A stretch of DNA of 64,000 nt from Variovorax sp. PBL-H6 (lineage in GTDB: Bacteria; Pseudomonadota; Gammaproteobacteria; Burkholderiales; Burkholderiaceae_C): NCBI RefSeq assembly GCF_901827155.1, contig NZ_LR594659.1, positions 4,526,001-4,590,000 on the forward strand. Direction: 5' to 3'. Below are positions 28,507-37,379 of the stretch, one piece after another. Made by a program: the position numbers and the translations under genes. Below the pieces are notes generated by a model. The model saw nothing but the letters and a program-made list of their open reading frames with translations, was not told the DNA's origin and made no database searches. Position 1 is the first letter of the stretch. Each line of letters opens with the position of its first letter.

Positions 28507-29376
28507 CTACGCCGGCAGCATCAGAAGGTCTGTATGACCGACGCGCAGGCAGCTGCGTGGCGCTAGCGCCCGCCGTTTCACCTGCCACGCCTGAACGAGC
28601 GCGTGCGCGCTCGGAGCCTGTTCCAGCGCAGCGCTGCCCACGCCGTCGATCATGGCCTGCAGCATGCGCATCTCCTCGATGCGCCAATCGCTGTCCGACA
28701 AGGTGACGCGGCAACCCTCGGCAGCCAGGCGAGCTGCCGCTGCCGCCGGAGCTTTGCCGCCGAGCGCAGCACCAAAGCCCTTGTCACGCCGCTGGTGCGC
28801 CGCAAACAGCCGGTCGACGGCTTCATCCTCTTCGACGACAGGGTCCCAGCTCACGCGCCCATCGACACTGAGCGCGAAGAACGCCGCCGCGTTCGCCTTG
28901 CACACCCGATCGAAAAGCGCATCGAGCCAGGATGCGGAAACAAGGTCCAGCAACGCCGCCGCGGTGACGAGCTGCGCACCCGCAAAGGGCACTGCGTCCA
29001 GCGCGCTCGCGAGATCGGCGCGCTGCCATCGCACCTCTGCATTCCAATCCAACCCTTCGACGTGAAGGCGTTGGTCATCGGTGCGCAAGATCAGGTCCTG
29101 CGCGTGCGCCCACGCCGCAAAGGCACCCGGCAGCGCAGCCAGGAGCCGCGGATCATGGTCGACCAGCAGCCAGCGTTGCGCACCGCCCAAGCTTGGCGCC
29201 AGCGCGCGCAGATTGGCGCCGGTGCCGCAAGCCAGGTCCAGGACATCGAGCGGACGCGCATCGTGGCGCATCCGCCCCGCCATGCCGCGCAAGTCCAGCG
29301 TCGCAGCGGATTCGGCACGCGCCGCAAGATCGAAAGGCTCGCGCAGCGCGAGCCAGTCGGCACTGAAGCCTGTCAT
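28507..29376 (-). CDS. Class I SAM-dependent methyltransferase
   Basis: 289 aa. Motif I of the Rossmann-like methyltransferase fold is LDVLDLACGTGANLRAL (about residues 38-54). Strand 2 ends LVDHDPRLL, and a later acidic segment RWQRADLASAL would contact the adenine. No targeting signal. The ATG overlaps the glycosyltransferase stop (ATGA), so it is the last gene of a coupled operon with the dehydrogenase, PTPS-like and GT4 genes. The methyl acceptor is unknown; from context it may be the glycosylated or pterin-like product of that operon. The 240 bp downstream (28267-28506) carry no gene and probably the promoter of the lipoprotein gene. Confidence 0.85.
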   Translation of the reverse strand: MTGFSADWLALREPFDLAARAESAATLDLRGMAGRMRHDARPLDVLDLACGTGANLRALAPSLGGAQRWLLVDHDPRLLAALPGAFAAWAHAQDLILRTDDQRLHVEGLDWNAEVRWQRADLASALDAVPFAGAQLVTAAALLDLVSASWLDALFDRVCKANAAAFFALSVDGRVSWDPVVEEDEAVDRLFAAHQRRDKGFGAALGGKAPAAAAARLAAEGCRVTLSDSDWRIEEMRMLQAMIDGVGSAALEQAPSAHALVQAWQVKRRALAPRSCLRVGHTDLLMLPA

Positions 29377-30449
29377 GGCCTGGCCACCGCCTGCCGCCGA
29401 AAGCCCGCGAGCACAGATGCGAAGCGCGCGCTGCTTTGCGCCCAGCCAGGCAGGCGGCCGCCAGCGGCCCGCGCTGCGGCACCAAGCTGCGCACGCCACG
29501 GCGCATCGTCCATCAGGCGCTGCAGCGCGTCGCGCAGCTCGCCGACATCGCCAGGCGTCACCAGCATGCCCGCCGCATCCGGCACGGTGTCGGGGATGGC
29601 CCCCGCACGCGTGCTGATCACCGGCAGCCCATGCGCCAGCGCCTCGGCCAGCGCCATGCCGTAACCCTCGTGGAACGAAGGCAGCACGAAAGCGTCGGCC
29701 TGGGCGTAGAGCGCGCGCAGGCCCGGCTCGTCCAGCTCGCCATGCAGCAGCACGCACTCGCGCAGGCCGTGGGCGTCGATGGCCTGCACGAGCGCGGAGC
29801 TGCAGGCGGCGTCCATCACCAGGCTGCCAGCGCAGTGCAGGACCCAGTGCCGATCCTTCAATCCGGCCAGCGCCTCGACCAGCAGCACGTGGCCCTTGCG
29901 CGGCGTCACGGTCGCCACGCACAGCAGCGACAGGACATCGCCGCCCGAGCCCGACGCCGGCGGCGCCGGCTCGGTCCCCGGCTCAACCACCACGATGCGC
30001 GACGGCACGACATCGAAGTCCGCCAGCGCGCGCGCCGTGGACGGGCTGGTCACGATGACCCCGCGCGCATGGGCGAGTGCACGCCGCTCGCTGTCGAACA
30101 GCGCTCGCTGCCGATCGGCATCCAGCCCCGTTTCGAGCGCCAGCGGATGGTGCACCAGCGCGACCCAGTCCAGCCGCTGCGCATGCTCACGCACGAGCTC
30201 CGGCAGGACACCGAAGGCCAGGCCATCGACCACGGCGAGCGCGCCGTCCGGCAGCGCCTCGACGACTTGTGCGGCGCGCGCCAGTGCGGCGGCATCCGGC
30301 GCCGGATAGCCGTCGCCCAGCGACAGCACCTCGACTGCCCAGTCCCGCGCACGCAATCCCTCGATGATGTGCCGGTCGTAGGCGTAGCCGCCGGTGCGGG
30401 TGCCGAGGTCCCCCGGCACCAGGAAGCTGCAGCGGCCTTCCCCCGTCAA
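29373..30449 (-). CDS. Family 4 glycosyltransferase (GT-B fold)
   Basis: 358 aa. The N-terminal strand [26 protein letters not shown] carries the acceptor-side glycine loop. The C-terminal domain has [13 protein letters not shown] and the family E-x7-E motif in [23 protein letters not shown], which binds the nucleotide sugar. It uses a UDP- or GDP-sugar as donor with retention of configuration. The start is a TTG at 30449 overlapping the PTPS-like stop (TTGA); it is placed there because the first strand begins within 10 residues. The acceptor is unknown. Some bacterial pterin glycosyltransferases belong to GT4, which fits the neighbouring PTPS-like gene, but this is inference. Confidence 0.87.
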   Translation of the reverse strand: MTGEGRCSFLVPGDLGTRTGGYAYDRHIIEGLRARDWAVEVLSLGDGYPAPDAAALARAAQVVEALPDGALAVVDGLAFGVLPELVREHAQRLDWVALVHHPLALETGLDADRQRALFDSERRALAHARGVIVTSPSTARALADFDVVPSRIVVVEPGTEPAPPASGSGGDVLSLLCVATVTPRKGHVLLVEALAGLKDRHWVLHCAGSLVMDAACSSALVQAIDAHGLRECVLLHGELDEPGLRALYAQADAFVLPSFHEGYGMALAEALAHGLPVISTRAGAIPDTVPDAAGMLVTPGDVGELRDALQRLMDDAPWRAQLGAAARAAGGRLPGWAQSSARFASVLAGFRRQAVARP

Positions 30450-30844
30450 AGCACCGCCTCGTACGCCGCCCAGGCCACGTGCGATTCGTTGAGCCGCACG
30501 CGCAGGCCCGCCAGTCCGCTCGCATGGGGCCCGAGCTCGCCGGCGGCGATGCGGGCGGCCACGCGCTCGAAGATCACGCGGGCCATGAACTCGGTCGTGG
30601 TGTTGCGGCCCTCGAAGGCCGGGTCGTCATCGAGGTTGCGCAGGTTGAGCTCGGCCAGCACGCTGCGCAGGACCTCGGTGGCGCGCGCGATGTCGACCAC
30701 CATGCCGTCGACGTCGAGCTCGGCGCGGCGCATCTCCAGGTCGACCACATAGGTCGCGCCATGCAGGCGCTGTGCAGGCCCGAAGGCCGCGCCGCGGAAA
30801 CTGTGGGCAATCATGAAATGGTCGCGGACATTGACGCTGTACAT
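30446..30844 (-). CDS. PTPS/QueD-fold protein with altered active site
   Basis: 132 aa, full length for the 6-pyruvoyl-tetrahydropterin synthase / 6-carboxy-tetrahydropterin synthase family. The fold landmarks are present: HFMIAHSF near the start, [40 protein letters not shown] and a C-terminal VRLNES that keeps the pterin-anchoring Glu. The usual C-x-x-LHGH motif reads AQRLHGAT, so the catalytic Cys and one of the three zinc His are lost. The usual LDH reads LNL, so the Asp-His pair is also lost. It therefore probably does not perform the standard PTPS or QueD reaction. It lies between a dehydrogenase gene and a GT4 gene, overlapping the latter. Confidence 0.82.
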   Translation of the reverse strand: MYSVNVRDHFMIAHSFRGAAFGPAQRLHGATYVVDLEMRRAELDVDGMVVDIARATEVLRSVLAELNLRNLDDDPAFEGRNTTTEFMARVIFERVAARIAAGELGPHASGLAGLRVRLNESHVAWAAYEAVL

Positions 30845-30874
30845 GGTTTCCTTGCAATGGAGTGAGCGAAGAAC

Positions 30875-31873
30875 TCAGGGGTAATCGATTCGATGGCACA
30901 AGGTCTGCGGCGCGCCGGCAGCCAGCCGCTCCAGCACCGCGGGCAGCTCGTCGAAGGGCGCGGTATCGGTCAGCAGCGCATCGAGGGCCGGATCGCGCAG
31001 CAGCGCCAGCGCCAGCGCCAGACGGCGGCCATGGCTCCAGCGCGCCCGCTGCGGCAACGCGACCTGCCCGACCTGCGAACTCCTGAGCGTGAGCCGCCGC
31101 GAATGAAAAGCTTCGCCCAACGGCAGCGTGACCGCCTGCCGCCCGTACCAGCTCATCTCGAGCACCGTGGCCTCGAAGGCGGCAAGCCGAAGCGCGGTGG
31201 CCAGCCCTTCGGCGTTGCCGCTGGCATGGATGACCAGGTCCGCATCGGGACGCGCGCACTGCGGGCTCGCGAAGACGAGGCCCAGCCGCTCGGCCACGGC
31301 GCGGCGCTGGGGATTCGTGTCGATGACCTCGACCTCGCAACCCGGCATGCGTCCGGCCAGCCAGGCCGCGAGCAGCCCCACCACGCCCGCGCCCACGACT
31401 GCGATGCGATCGCCGACGCGCGGCGCCGCGTCCCATAGCGCGTTGACGGCCGTCTCCATGTTGGCCGCGAGCACGGCGCGCGCAGGCGGCAAGCCTTCAG
31501 GCAGCGGATGCACCGCCTCGGCGGGCACGACGTAGCGGGTCTGGTGCGGATAAAGGCAGAACACCGCGCGCCCCAGCAGCGGCGGCGGCCCCTGCTCGAC
31601 CACGCCTACGCTGGCATATCCGTACTTGAGCGGTGCAGGAAAACTGCCTTCCTGGAAAGGCGCGCGCATGCGCTCGTACTCGCTTTCGGGCACCTCGCCG
31701 CGAAGCACCAGCAGCTCGGTTCCGCGACTGATGCCGCTGTGCAGCGCGCGCACCAGTACATCGCCAGGTCCGGGCGCAGCCAGCGCAGCCTGCCGCAGGC
31801 CGGCGCGGCCCGGCGCCTCGACCCAGCAGGCCCGGGACTCGCCAGGGGCGACGCGAGAGTGATTTGCTGGCAT
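30875..31873 (-). CDS. MDR-superfamily dehydrogenase lacking the catalytic zinc site
   Basis: 332 aa. It has a GroES-like N-terminal part and a Rossmann domain with [16 protein letters not shown] for NAD(P). In zinc alcohol dehydrogenases the catalytic zinc is held by Cys and GHE; here the corresponding segments read [11 protein letters not shown] and LKYGYASVG, so both ligands are missing. The four-Cys structural zinc lobe is also absent. Related zinc-free MDR proteins act as reductases or dehydrogenases on cofactors and tetrapyrroles. The ATG at 31873 is preferred to one 22 codons upstream. It heads the operon MDR-PTPS-GT4-methyltransferase, divergent from a CDP-alcohol phosphatidyltransferase operon 58 bp away. 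Confidence 0.83.
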   Translation of the reverse strand: MPANHSRVAPGESRACWVEAPGRAGLRQAALAAPGPGDVLVRALHSGISRGTELLVLRGEVPESEYERMRAPFQEGSFPAPLKYGYASVGVVEQGPPPLLGRAVFCLYPHQTRYVVPAEAVHPLPEGLPPARAVLAANMETAVNALWDAAPRVGDRIAVVGAGVVGLLAAWLAGRMPGCEVEVIDTNPQRRAVAERLGLVFASPQCARPDADLVIHASGNAEGLATALRLAAFEATVLEMSWYGRQAVTLPLGEAFHSRRLTLRSSQVGQVALPQRARWSHGRRLALALALLRDPALDALLTDTAPFDELPAVLERLAAGAPQTLCHRIDYP

Positions 31874-31931
31874 GCTCCTTCGCTCGGCCGCTTGCGGCGG
31901 CGATTCGTGTTCGGCAACCGATCTTAAGACC

Positions 31932-32705
31932 ATGCTCACGCGATCCCCTCATGCGCCTGCGTCCGGGGCGGCGCGCCTGGCCGCGCTGCGCCGCGATGCC
32001 TGGCGCGAAGCCCTGCCCTGCTTCCTGCTGCTGGCCGCGCTGGCTGCCTTGCTGGGCCGCCTGGGCGAGCTCGGTCCCTGGTTCCAGCTTAAATCGCTCG
32101 CCGTGTTCGCGGTGGCCTTCGCGCTGGTGCTCGCAGGGCTCGCTGCGCACGCGCCGAACATGCGGTTCGGCGCCGCCAACCGCGTGACACTGGCGCGCCT
32201 GGCGCTGATCGCGGTCCTGGCAGCGCTGATCGGCGAGCCCGCCCACGACGCCATGGCCTGGGGCAGCATCGCAGTCGCCGCCAGCGCCGCGCTGCTCGAT
32301 GCGCTCGACGGACCCCTTGCGCGCCGGGGCTGCCTGTCCAGCAACTTCGGCGCCCGCTTCGACATGGAAACCGATGCGCTACTGGTCCTGGTGCTGTCGA
32401 TGCTGGTCGTGCATTTCGGCAAGGCGGGCCCGTGGATCCTGACGGCTGGCCTGATGCGCCATGTCTTCGTCCTGGCCGCACGGCCCTGGCCCTGGCTGGC
32501 GCGCACGCTGCCCTCCAGCAGGCGCCGCAAGACGGTGTGCGTGGTGCAGATCACCAGCCTCATCGCGTGCCTCGGCCCGATCATCGCGCTGCCCTGGAGC
32601 CGCGCGCTCGCGGCCGCGAGCCTCACCCTGCTGGCGGCGTCCTTCGCGATCGACATCGCCTGGCTGCTGCGCCACCGAGACATTCCACCGGAGACTGCGA
32701 CATGA
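31932..32705 (+). CDS. CDP-alcohol phosphatidyltransferase family membrane protein
   Basis: 257 aa with about six transmembrane helices. The full family signature D-G-x2-A-R-x8-G-x3-D-x3-D is present: [23 protein letters not shown] split by the expected spacings, near residues 118-140. Such enzymes transfer a phosphatidyl (or similar) group from a CDP-activated lipid to an alcohol headgroup using two metal ions. The substrate is unknown. It heads an operon with yceI and a sulfatase-like gene (ATGA overlap) and is divergent from the PTPS-like operon, so its product may be the lipid carrier of that pathway. Confidence 0.85.
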   Translation: MLTRSPHAPASGAARLAALRRDAWREALPCFLLLAALAALLGRLGELGPWFQLKSLAVFAVAFALVLAGLAAHAPNMRFGAANRVTLARLALIAVLAALIGEPAHDAMAWGSIAVAASAALLDALDGPLARRGCLSSNFGARFDMETDALLVLVLSMLVVHFGKAGPWILTAGLMRHVFVLAARPWPWLARTLPSSRRRKTVCVVQITSLIACLGPIIALPWSRALAAASLTLLAASFAIDIAWLLRHRDIPPETAT

Positions 32706-33292
32706 AAGCTCCCGCTGTCCGCACGCTGTGCGCGGCCTTCCTGCTGACGTTCGCCGCGGCATCCGCCCGCGCAGAGCCCGCGCGCTACGAGCTCGACCCC
32801 GAGCACCTCACCGTGGCTTTCCTGGTCGAGCACATCGGCTACGCCAAGGTGCTGGGCCTGTTCCGCGCTGCGCGCGGCAGCTACAGCTTCGACGAAGCCA
32901 CCGCCGCGCTCAGCCAGGTGCGCATCGAGATCGACACGCAAAGCGTGTTCAGCAACTACGCCAGCCGCGACCGGCATCTGAAGAGCGCCGACTTCCTCAA
33001 CAGCGCCGAGTTTCCGCGCATGGTCTTCACCGCCGTGGATGCCAAGCGCACCGGCGAGCGCACCTTCGACATCGCGGGCCAGCTCGAACTGCTGGGCCGC
33101 ACCCAGCCGCTCACGCTCAGCGCAACCTGGAACAAGAGCGGCGCCTCGCCCATCGACAAGGCCTACATCATGGGTGTCTCGGCGCGCGGCAGCTTCAAGC
33201 GCAGCGCGTATGGCATGCGGTACGGTGTCGACAACGGGTGGGTTGGCGACGAGGTGGCGTTGATTATCGAGTTCGAGGCCAGGCGCAAGTGA
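32702..33292 (+). CDS. YceI-family periplasmic lipid-binding protein
   Basis: 196 aa. A signal peptide is cleaved near SARAEP. The mature lipocalin-like barrel begins RYELDPEHLTVAFLVEHIGYAKVLGLF and includes ASRDRHLKSADFLNSAEFP and the LELLGRTQPLTL turn, all family hallmarks. YceI proteins bind isoprenoid or other amphiphilic molecules in a central cavity. The start overlaps the CDP-alcohol phosphatidyltransferase stop (ATGA) and the stop overlaps the next gene (GTGA), so it is firmly part of this operon and may carry its lipid product across the periplasm. Confidence 0.9.
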   Translation: MKAPAVRTLCAAFLLTFAAASARAEPARYELDPEHLTVAFLVEHIGYAKVLGLFRAARGSYSFDEATAALSQVRIEIDTQSVFSNYASRDRHLKSADFLNSAEFPRMVFTAVDAKRTGERTFDIAGQLELLGRTQPLTLSATWNKSGASPIDKAYIMGVSARGSFKRSAYGMRYGVDNGWVGDEVALIIEFEARRK

Positions 33293-34950
33293 CCGCCGCG
33301 CGCGGCCCCCTGACGCCGTGCGTGGGTGGGTGCGGCTGGACGGCGCGCTTCGCCTTGCCGCTGCTGCTGCTCAACGCACTTCTCACGCTGGAGAACCACG
33401 GCCCCGGCCTGTGGCCGCGCCCCGCGCTGCGGCTGTCCTTCGAGCTGGTGGTGGCGCTGCTGCTGCTTGCGGCGTGGATCGCCTCGCGCGGCCGGCCCGG
33501 CATTGGCGTGCTGCGGATGCTGGCGGCCGCGAGCAGTTTCTGGGTCGTCGCGCGCTACCTCGACGTCACGGTGTCTGCCGTGTTCGGCCGCCAGCTCAAC
33601 CTCTATTGGGATAGTCGCCACGCGCTGGAGGTACTTCGCATGGGCGAGTTCTCGGCCTGGCAGATCGGCATGGGCGCACTGGCGGTGATGGCCGTGCCGC
33701 TGCTGCTGTACGCGCTGGCACTACGCTGCTGGCGCGCGGTTGCGCAGGCGCTCGCCTGGACACCACCGCGGCCGGCGATCGGACTGGCCGGCCTGCTGCT
33801 CGGCGCCTGCTTCGCGGCGCACGGCATCGGCGGGCGCGACACGCGCTGGTTCTTCTCCATGCCGGTCGCGCCGATCCTCGCCCACCAGGCCGGGGTCCTG
33901 GCGGGCCAGTTGCTGCCCGGACAGGCCAGCGCGCGCCTCGCGCCCAGCCCCGACTTCGCGCAAGGCGGCCTCGCCGGCCTGCATGGTGCGGACGTGCTGC
34001 TGCTCTTCGCCGAGTCGTATGGCGTCACCACGCTCGACGATCCGCGGCAAGCCGCCGCCCTCGCGCCGCAACGCGCGGCCTTCGCGCAGGCGCTTGCCGC
34101 CGGCGGGCTGCAGGTGGTGTCGGCGCGCGTGCGCTCGCCCACCTACGGCGGCGCATCGTGGCTGGCCCATGCCGAACTGCTGAGCGGCGTCGACATGCAG
34201 GACCCCGGCGCCTACGAGCTGCTGCTGGCCACGCAGCGGTCGACCCTGGTGCGCCACTTCCAGGCCAGCGGCTGGCGCACCGTGAACTGGATGCCCGGCC
34301 TGCAGCGGCCTTGGCCCGAAGGCCGCTTCTACGGCTTCGATCGCTATGGCGATGCCGAGCGCATCGGCTACCGCGGGCCGGCCTTCGGCTATTGGCGCAT
34401 TCCCGACCAGGTCTCGATGGCGCTGCTGCATGCGCAGGAATTGACCAGCCCGCCCAGCCAGCGCGCCCCGCGCTTCATGGTCTTTGCGACGCTCGCGAGC
34501 CACGCACCCTTCCGGCCGCTGGCGCCCTATGTGACGGACTGGCACAAGCTCACGGGCCATGAGGCCTATACGTCGGCCGAAGTGGCGCGATCACTGGCCT
34601 TGCCGGTCTCGTGGCAAACGCCAGTGCCGGCCTATCTCGAATCCCTGGCCTACACCTTCCGATGGCTGGGCGACTATCTCGAACACCGTGCCCCGCGGCA
34701 GCTGCTGACCATCGTGATCGGCGACCACCAGCCGCTCGCCAGCGTGAGCGGCACCGGCGCCTCCTGGGACGTGCCGGTCCACATCATCAGCGGCGACGCC
34801 GCCCTGCTCAGACGCTTCGAGGCCCACGGCTTCAAGCCGGGCCTGTTGCCGGAACCGGAGCCCGCGGCCATGCGCATGCATGCGCTCACGCCGCTGCTGC
34901 TCGAAGTCTTCGATGGCAGCCGGACCGGCTTGCCGGGCGCGGCTGAATGA
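33289..34950 (+). CDS. Membrane-bound sulfatase-like / lipid phosphotransferase-type hydrolase
   Basis: 553 aa. Four or five N-terminal transmembrane helices (residues about 10-180) are followed by a periplasmic alkaline-phosphatase-superfamily domain. Metal-binding Glu is in DVLLLFAESYG, the nucleophile region is likely TYGGASWLAHAELLSG, and IVIGDHQP is the C-terminal metal motif. This is the architecture of LtaS- and EptA-type enzymes that move phospho-headgroups between lipids and glycans. The GTG at 33289 overlaps the yceI stop; no better start is available. Together with the CDP-alcohol phosphatidyltransferase it suggests modification of an envelope lipid or glycan. Confidence 0.8.
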   Translation: MTAARGPLTPCVGGCGWTARFALPLLLLNALLTLENHGPGLWPRPALRLSFELVVALLLLAAWIASRGRPGIGVLRMLAAASSFWVVARYLDVTVSAVFGRQLNLYWDSRHALEVLRMGEFSAWQIGMGALAVMAVPLLLYALALRCWRAVAQALAWTPPRPAIGLAGLLLGACFAAHGIGGRDTRWFFSMPVAPILAHQAGVLAGQLLPGQASARLAPSPDFAQGGLAGLHGADVLLLFAESYGVTTLDDPRQAAALAPQRAAFAQALAAGGLQVVSARVRSPTYGGASWLAHAELLSGVDMQDPGAYELLLATQRSTLVRHFQASGWRTVNWMPGLQRPWPEGRFYGFDRYGDAERIGYRGPAFGYWRIPDQVSMALLHAQELTSPPSQRAPRFMVFATLASHAPFRPLAPYVTDWHKLTGHEAYTSAEVARSLALPVSWQTPVPAYLESLAYTFRWLGDYLEHRAPRQLLTIVIGDHQPLASVSGTGASWDVPVHIISGDAALLRRFEAHGFKPGLLPEPEPAAMRMHALTPLLLEVFDGSRTGLPGAAE

Positions 34951-35023
34951 GGCGGATCGCGAAGGACTGTTCCGAGCAATAGTTCACAGTCGCGGAGGCG
35001 CGTGGTCTGATACCTTTTCGCCC

Positions 35024-35242
35024 ATGCGCATCCTTCTCCTTCTTGTCAGCATCGCGATCCCTGTCACGGCCTGGTGGCTGGGTTCCTTCACCGGTCTCCT
35101 GATCGCCATCGGCACCTGCTTCGTGCTGGCCGCCGCGAGCTTCGCCTATTCAATGGCAAGCAAAGAGGCCCGCGAGTCGAAGCAGCTGCAGCGCGCCTTC
35201 GGCCGCAGCACCACCTTCCTCGCCGGCCTGCGCAAGCACTGA
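35024..35242 (+). CDS. Small inner-membrane protein, hypothetical
   Basis: 72 aa with two adjacent hydrophobic segments (ILLLLVSIAIPVTAWWLG and LLIAIGTCFVLAAASFAYSM) and a basic C-terminal tail (KEARESKQLQRAFGRST). The ATG at 35024 starts directly at the first helix. It lies 73 bp after the sulfatase-like gene and might be co-transcribed. No family or function recognised. Confidence 0.6.
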   Translation: MRILLLLVSIAIPVTAWWLGSFTGLLIAIGTCFVLAAASFAYSMASKEARESKQLQRAFGRSTTFLAGLRKH

Positions 35243-35376
35243 ATGCGACCTGGGCCTGACTGGCCCGACAAGCCCCCCTCCTTCACGCCGCGTCCGGGTC
35301 TCCAGCTCGGTCAGAATGCGGCTCGCTTGCGCGCGCGCGGGCATCGCAACATCAACATCAACATGGAGTATCCAGA

Positions 35377-36315
35377 GTGATCCTGAGGAGCCCCCTCCCC
35401 CTGGCTGTTGCAGCCGCCGCCTCTTTCATGCTCGGGGGCTGCTCGACGCAGTCCCGCATGTCCGCCGAGGCCGCCGCGCCCGCGCCGGCAGCGCAGGCCG
35501 CGCCTGCACCCGCTGCACCGCCCGCACCGCCGCCGGTGCCCGAAGGCCTGAGCTACCGAGAGCTGTCCGAGTTGCTGGCGGTCGGCACGGAGAAATCGGT
35601 CAAGCAGAACGTCGTGGGCCAGACCGTGCTGCTGAACCTCGCGCGGGCCAGGGGCCGCAATGCACCCGCGGGGACGTACACCGCCGAGAACGGCGATCCG
35701 GTCTTCTTCCGGTGCCGCGCGGTCGCAGGCGGCTTCACGGGTGGCGAGGTCACGACGAAGGTCCAGGACCTGCGCTTCGTCGCCAGGACGAAGCAGAAGA
35801 TCCTCGACCTCGAGCGCTGCAGCCCCACGGCTGCGGAGCCCGCCAGGGCGGCTGCCGCCCCTGCGCCGGCGCCCGCTACAGCCCCTGCGCCGGCAGCACC
35901 CCAGCCGGCCCCGGCGCCCCGCACGGGCGGCCCCGCCAAGCCCGGCATGGATGCCCAGGGGAATGTGCTCGATTCGTCCAAGGTCGAGGCCGGCAGTGGC
36001 CGGACCGTCAAGGGCTTGAACGAGTACGAAGGCGAAATCACCGGCAACCCCGCAGCCAACAGCAAATTCACCAGGCTGCAGATCGGCATGCCGGTGCGGC
36101 AGGTGACCGACCTCGCGGGCCCGCCCACGGACCAGGGCGCCTACATCACCGGCAAGGCCTGGATTCCGTTCTACTTCGGCGCCGACCGGCACCGCTTCGA
36201 GATGACCTACAAGGGCCAGGGCCGCCTGATCTTCGCCGGCGGCGGCATGGGCGACTTCGGCAGCGGCTACCTGATCTGGATCATCCACAACCCCAACGAG
36301 CCAGGCTACCGCTGA
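35377..36315 (+). CDS. Lipoprotein with BamE/OmlA-like C-terminal domain
   Basis: 312 aa. A lipobox (MLGGCS) ends the signal peptide. Two Ala/Pro-rich linkers (about residues 30-52 and 155-185) separate a middle domain (SYRELSELLAVGTEKSVKQNV) from a C-terminal domain. The latter starts NSKFTRLQIGMPVRQVTDLAGPP, the pattern of SmpA/OmlA/BamE proteins. The start is a GTG with GGAG 9 bp upstream; no in-frame ATG fits. It may be an outer-membrane-anchored envelope protein, but it is too long and divergent to be the BAM complex subunit itself. Confidence 0.7.
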   Translation: MILRSPLPLAVAAAASFMLGGCSTQSRMSAEAAAPAPAAQAAPAPAAPPAPPPVPEGLSYRELSELLAVGTEKSVKQNVVGQTVLLNLARARGRNAPAGTYTAENGDPVFFRCRAVAGGFTGGEVTTKVQDLRFVARTKQKILDLERCSPTAAEPARAAAAPAPAPATAPAPAAPQPAPAPRTGGPAKPGMDAQGNVLDSSKVEAGSGRTVKGLNEYEGEITGNPAANSKFTRLQIGMPVRQVTDLAGPPTDQGAYITGKAWIPFYFGADRHRFEMTYKGQGRLIFAGGGMGDFGSGYLIWIIHNPNEPGYR

Positions 36316-36354
36316 TCGCGGTGCGCGGCCCGGGCGAATCCATGCCGGGGCCGT

Positions 36355-37362
36355 TCAGCCCGCCGCCGCCTTGGCCACCGCAACGTCGGTCTCGCGCGGC
36401 AGCGTCACGTTGTTCTTCACCGCCAGGATCTCCGCCATCACGCTGACGGCGATCTCCGGCGGCGTCTTGCTGCCGATGTAGATGCCGATCGGGCCGCGCA
36501 GGCGCGCGAGCGAGGCATCGGTCTGCTCGAAGTGCTCGATCATCCGCTCGCGCCGCGCCTGCGCGTTGCGGCGGGAGCCGATCGCGCCGACATAGAAGGC
36601 GTCGCTCTGCAGCGCCTCCAGCAGGGCGAGGTCGTCGAGCTTGGGGTCGTGCGTGAGCGCGACCACGCAGCTGCGGCGGTCGGGCTTGAAGGCGAGCACG
36701 GCATCGTCGGGCATCTCGGTGCTGATCGTCACGCCCGGCGTGGACCAGGCTGTGCGGTACTCGGCGCGCGGGTCGCACAGCGTGACCGCGAAGCCGCTGA
36801 ACTTGGCCATGGTCGACAGGTATTCGGCGAGCTGGCCGGCGCCGATCAGCAGCATGCGGTACTCGGGCCCGAAGGTGTTGACCAGCTCCTTGTCGTTGAC
36901 AGTGAGCTCGGCGGGCGCACTCGCCTCGGCAACCCGCACAACGCCGTCGGCCAGCGAGACCGAACGCTGCATCAGCCTTCCCTGCTCCAGTTGCTCCACC
37001 AGCGCAGCCAGCGAGGCGGCATCGAGGTCGTACTCGAGCAGCAGCTCCAGCGTGCCGCCGCAGGGCAGACCGAAGCGGTGCGCCTCGTCGGCGGTGATGC
37101 CGTACTTGACCAGATTCGGCGGGCCCGAGGGCATTTCGCCCGGGGCGCCATGGGCGCGGCTGTAGCGCGCGATCAGGTCGTCCTCGATGCAGCCGCCCGA
37201 GACCGAGCCGACCACCGCACCGTCCTCGGCCAGCGCCATGATCGAGCCGATCGGCCGCGGCGAGGAGCCCCAGGTGCGCACCACCGTCGTGAGCAGCGCG
37301 CGGCGGCCCGCGAGCCGCCAGTCGCGCAGCGTGCGCAGGACCATCACGTCGAGGTTTTCCAT
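36355..37362 (-). CDS. xdhC: XdhC/CoxI family molybdenum-cofactor maturation protein
   Basis: 335 aa. The N-terminal XdhC/CoxI domain has VRTWGSSPRPIGSIMAL and GSVSGGCIEDDL. The C-terminal Rossmann-type domain has LLIGAGQLAEYLSTMA and DAFYVGAIGSRRNAQARRERM. The family binds the molybdenum cofactor and helps its sulfuration and insertion into xanthine dehydrogenase or CO-dehydrogenase-type hydroxylases. It is the last gene of the cox operon here, starting 17 bp after coxG. The ATG at 37362 is selected because the XdhC domain starts right there. Confidence 0.92.
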   Translation of the reverse strand: MENLDVMVLRTLRDWRLAGRRALLTTVVRTWGSSPRPIGSIMALAEDGAVVGSVSGGCIEDDLIARYSRAHGAPGEMPSGPPNLVKYGITADEAHRFGLPCGGTLELLLEYDLDAASLAALVEQLEQGRLMQRSVSLADGVVRVAEASAPAELTVNDKELVNTFGPEYRMLLIGAGQLAEYLSTMAKFSGFAVTLCDPRAEYRTAWSTPGVTISTEMPDDAVLAFKPDRRSCVVALTHDPKLDDLALLEALQSDAFYVGAIGSRRNAQARRERMIEHFEQTDASLARLRGPIGIYIGSKTPPEIAVSVMAEILAVKNNVTLPRETDVAVAKAAAG

Positions 37363-37379
37363 GCTCGTCTTCCGTCTCG

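Noticed and set aside
32461-33288. Upstream extension of the sulfatase-like gene
   Set aside because: The sequence is Arg/Pro-rich shadow of yceI and the phosphatidyltransferase; the membrane helices start after the GTG at 33289.
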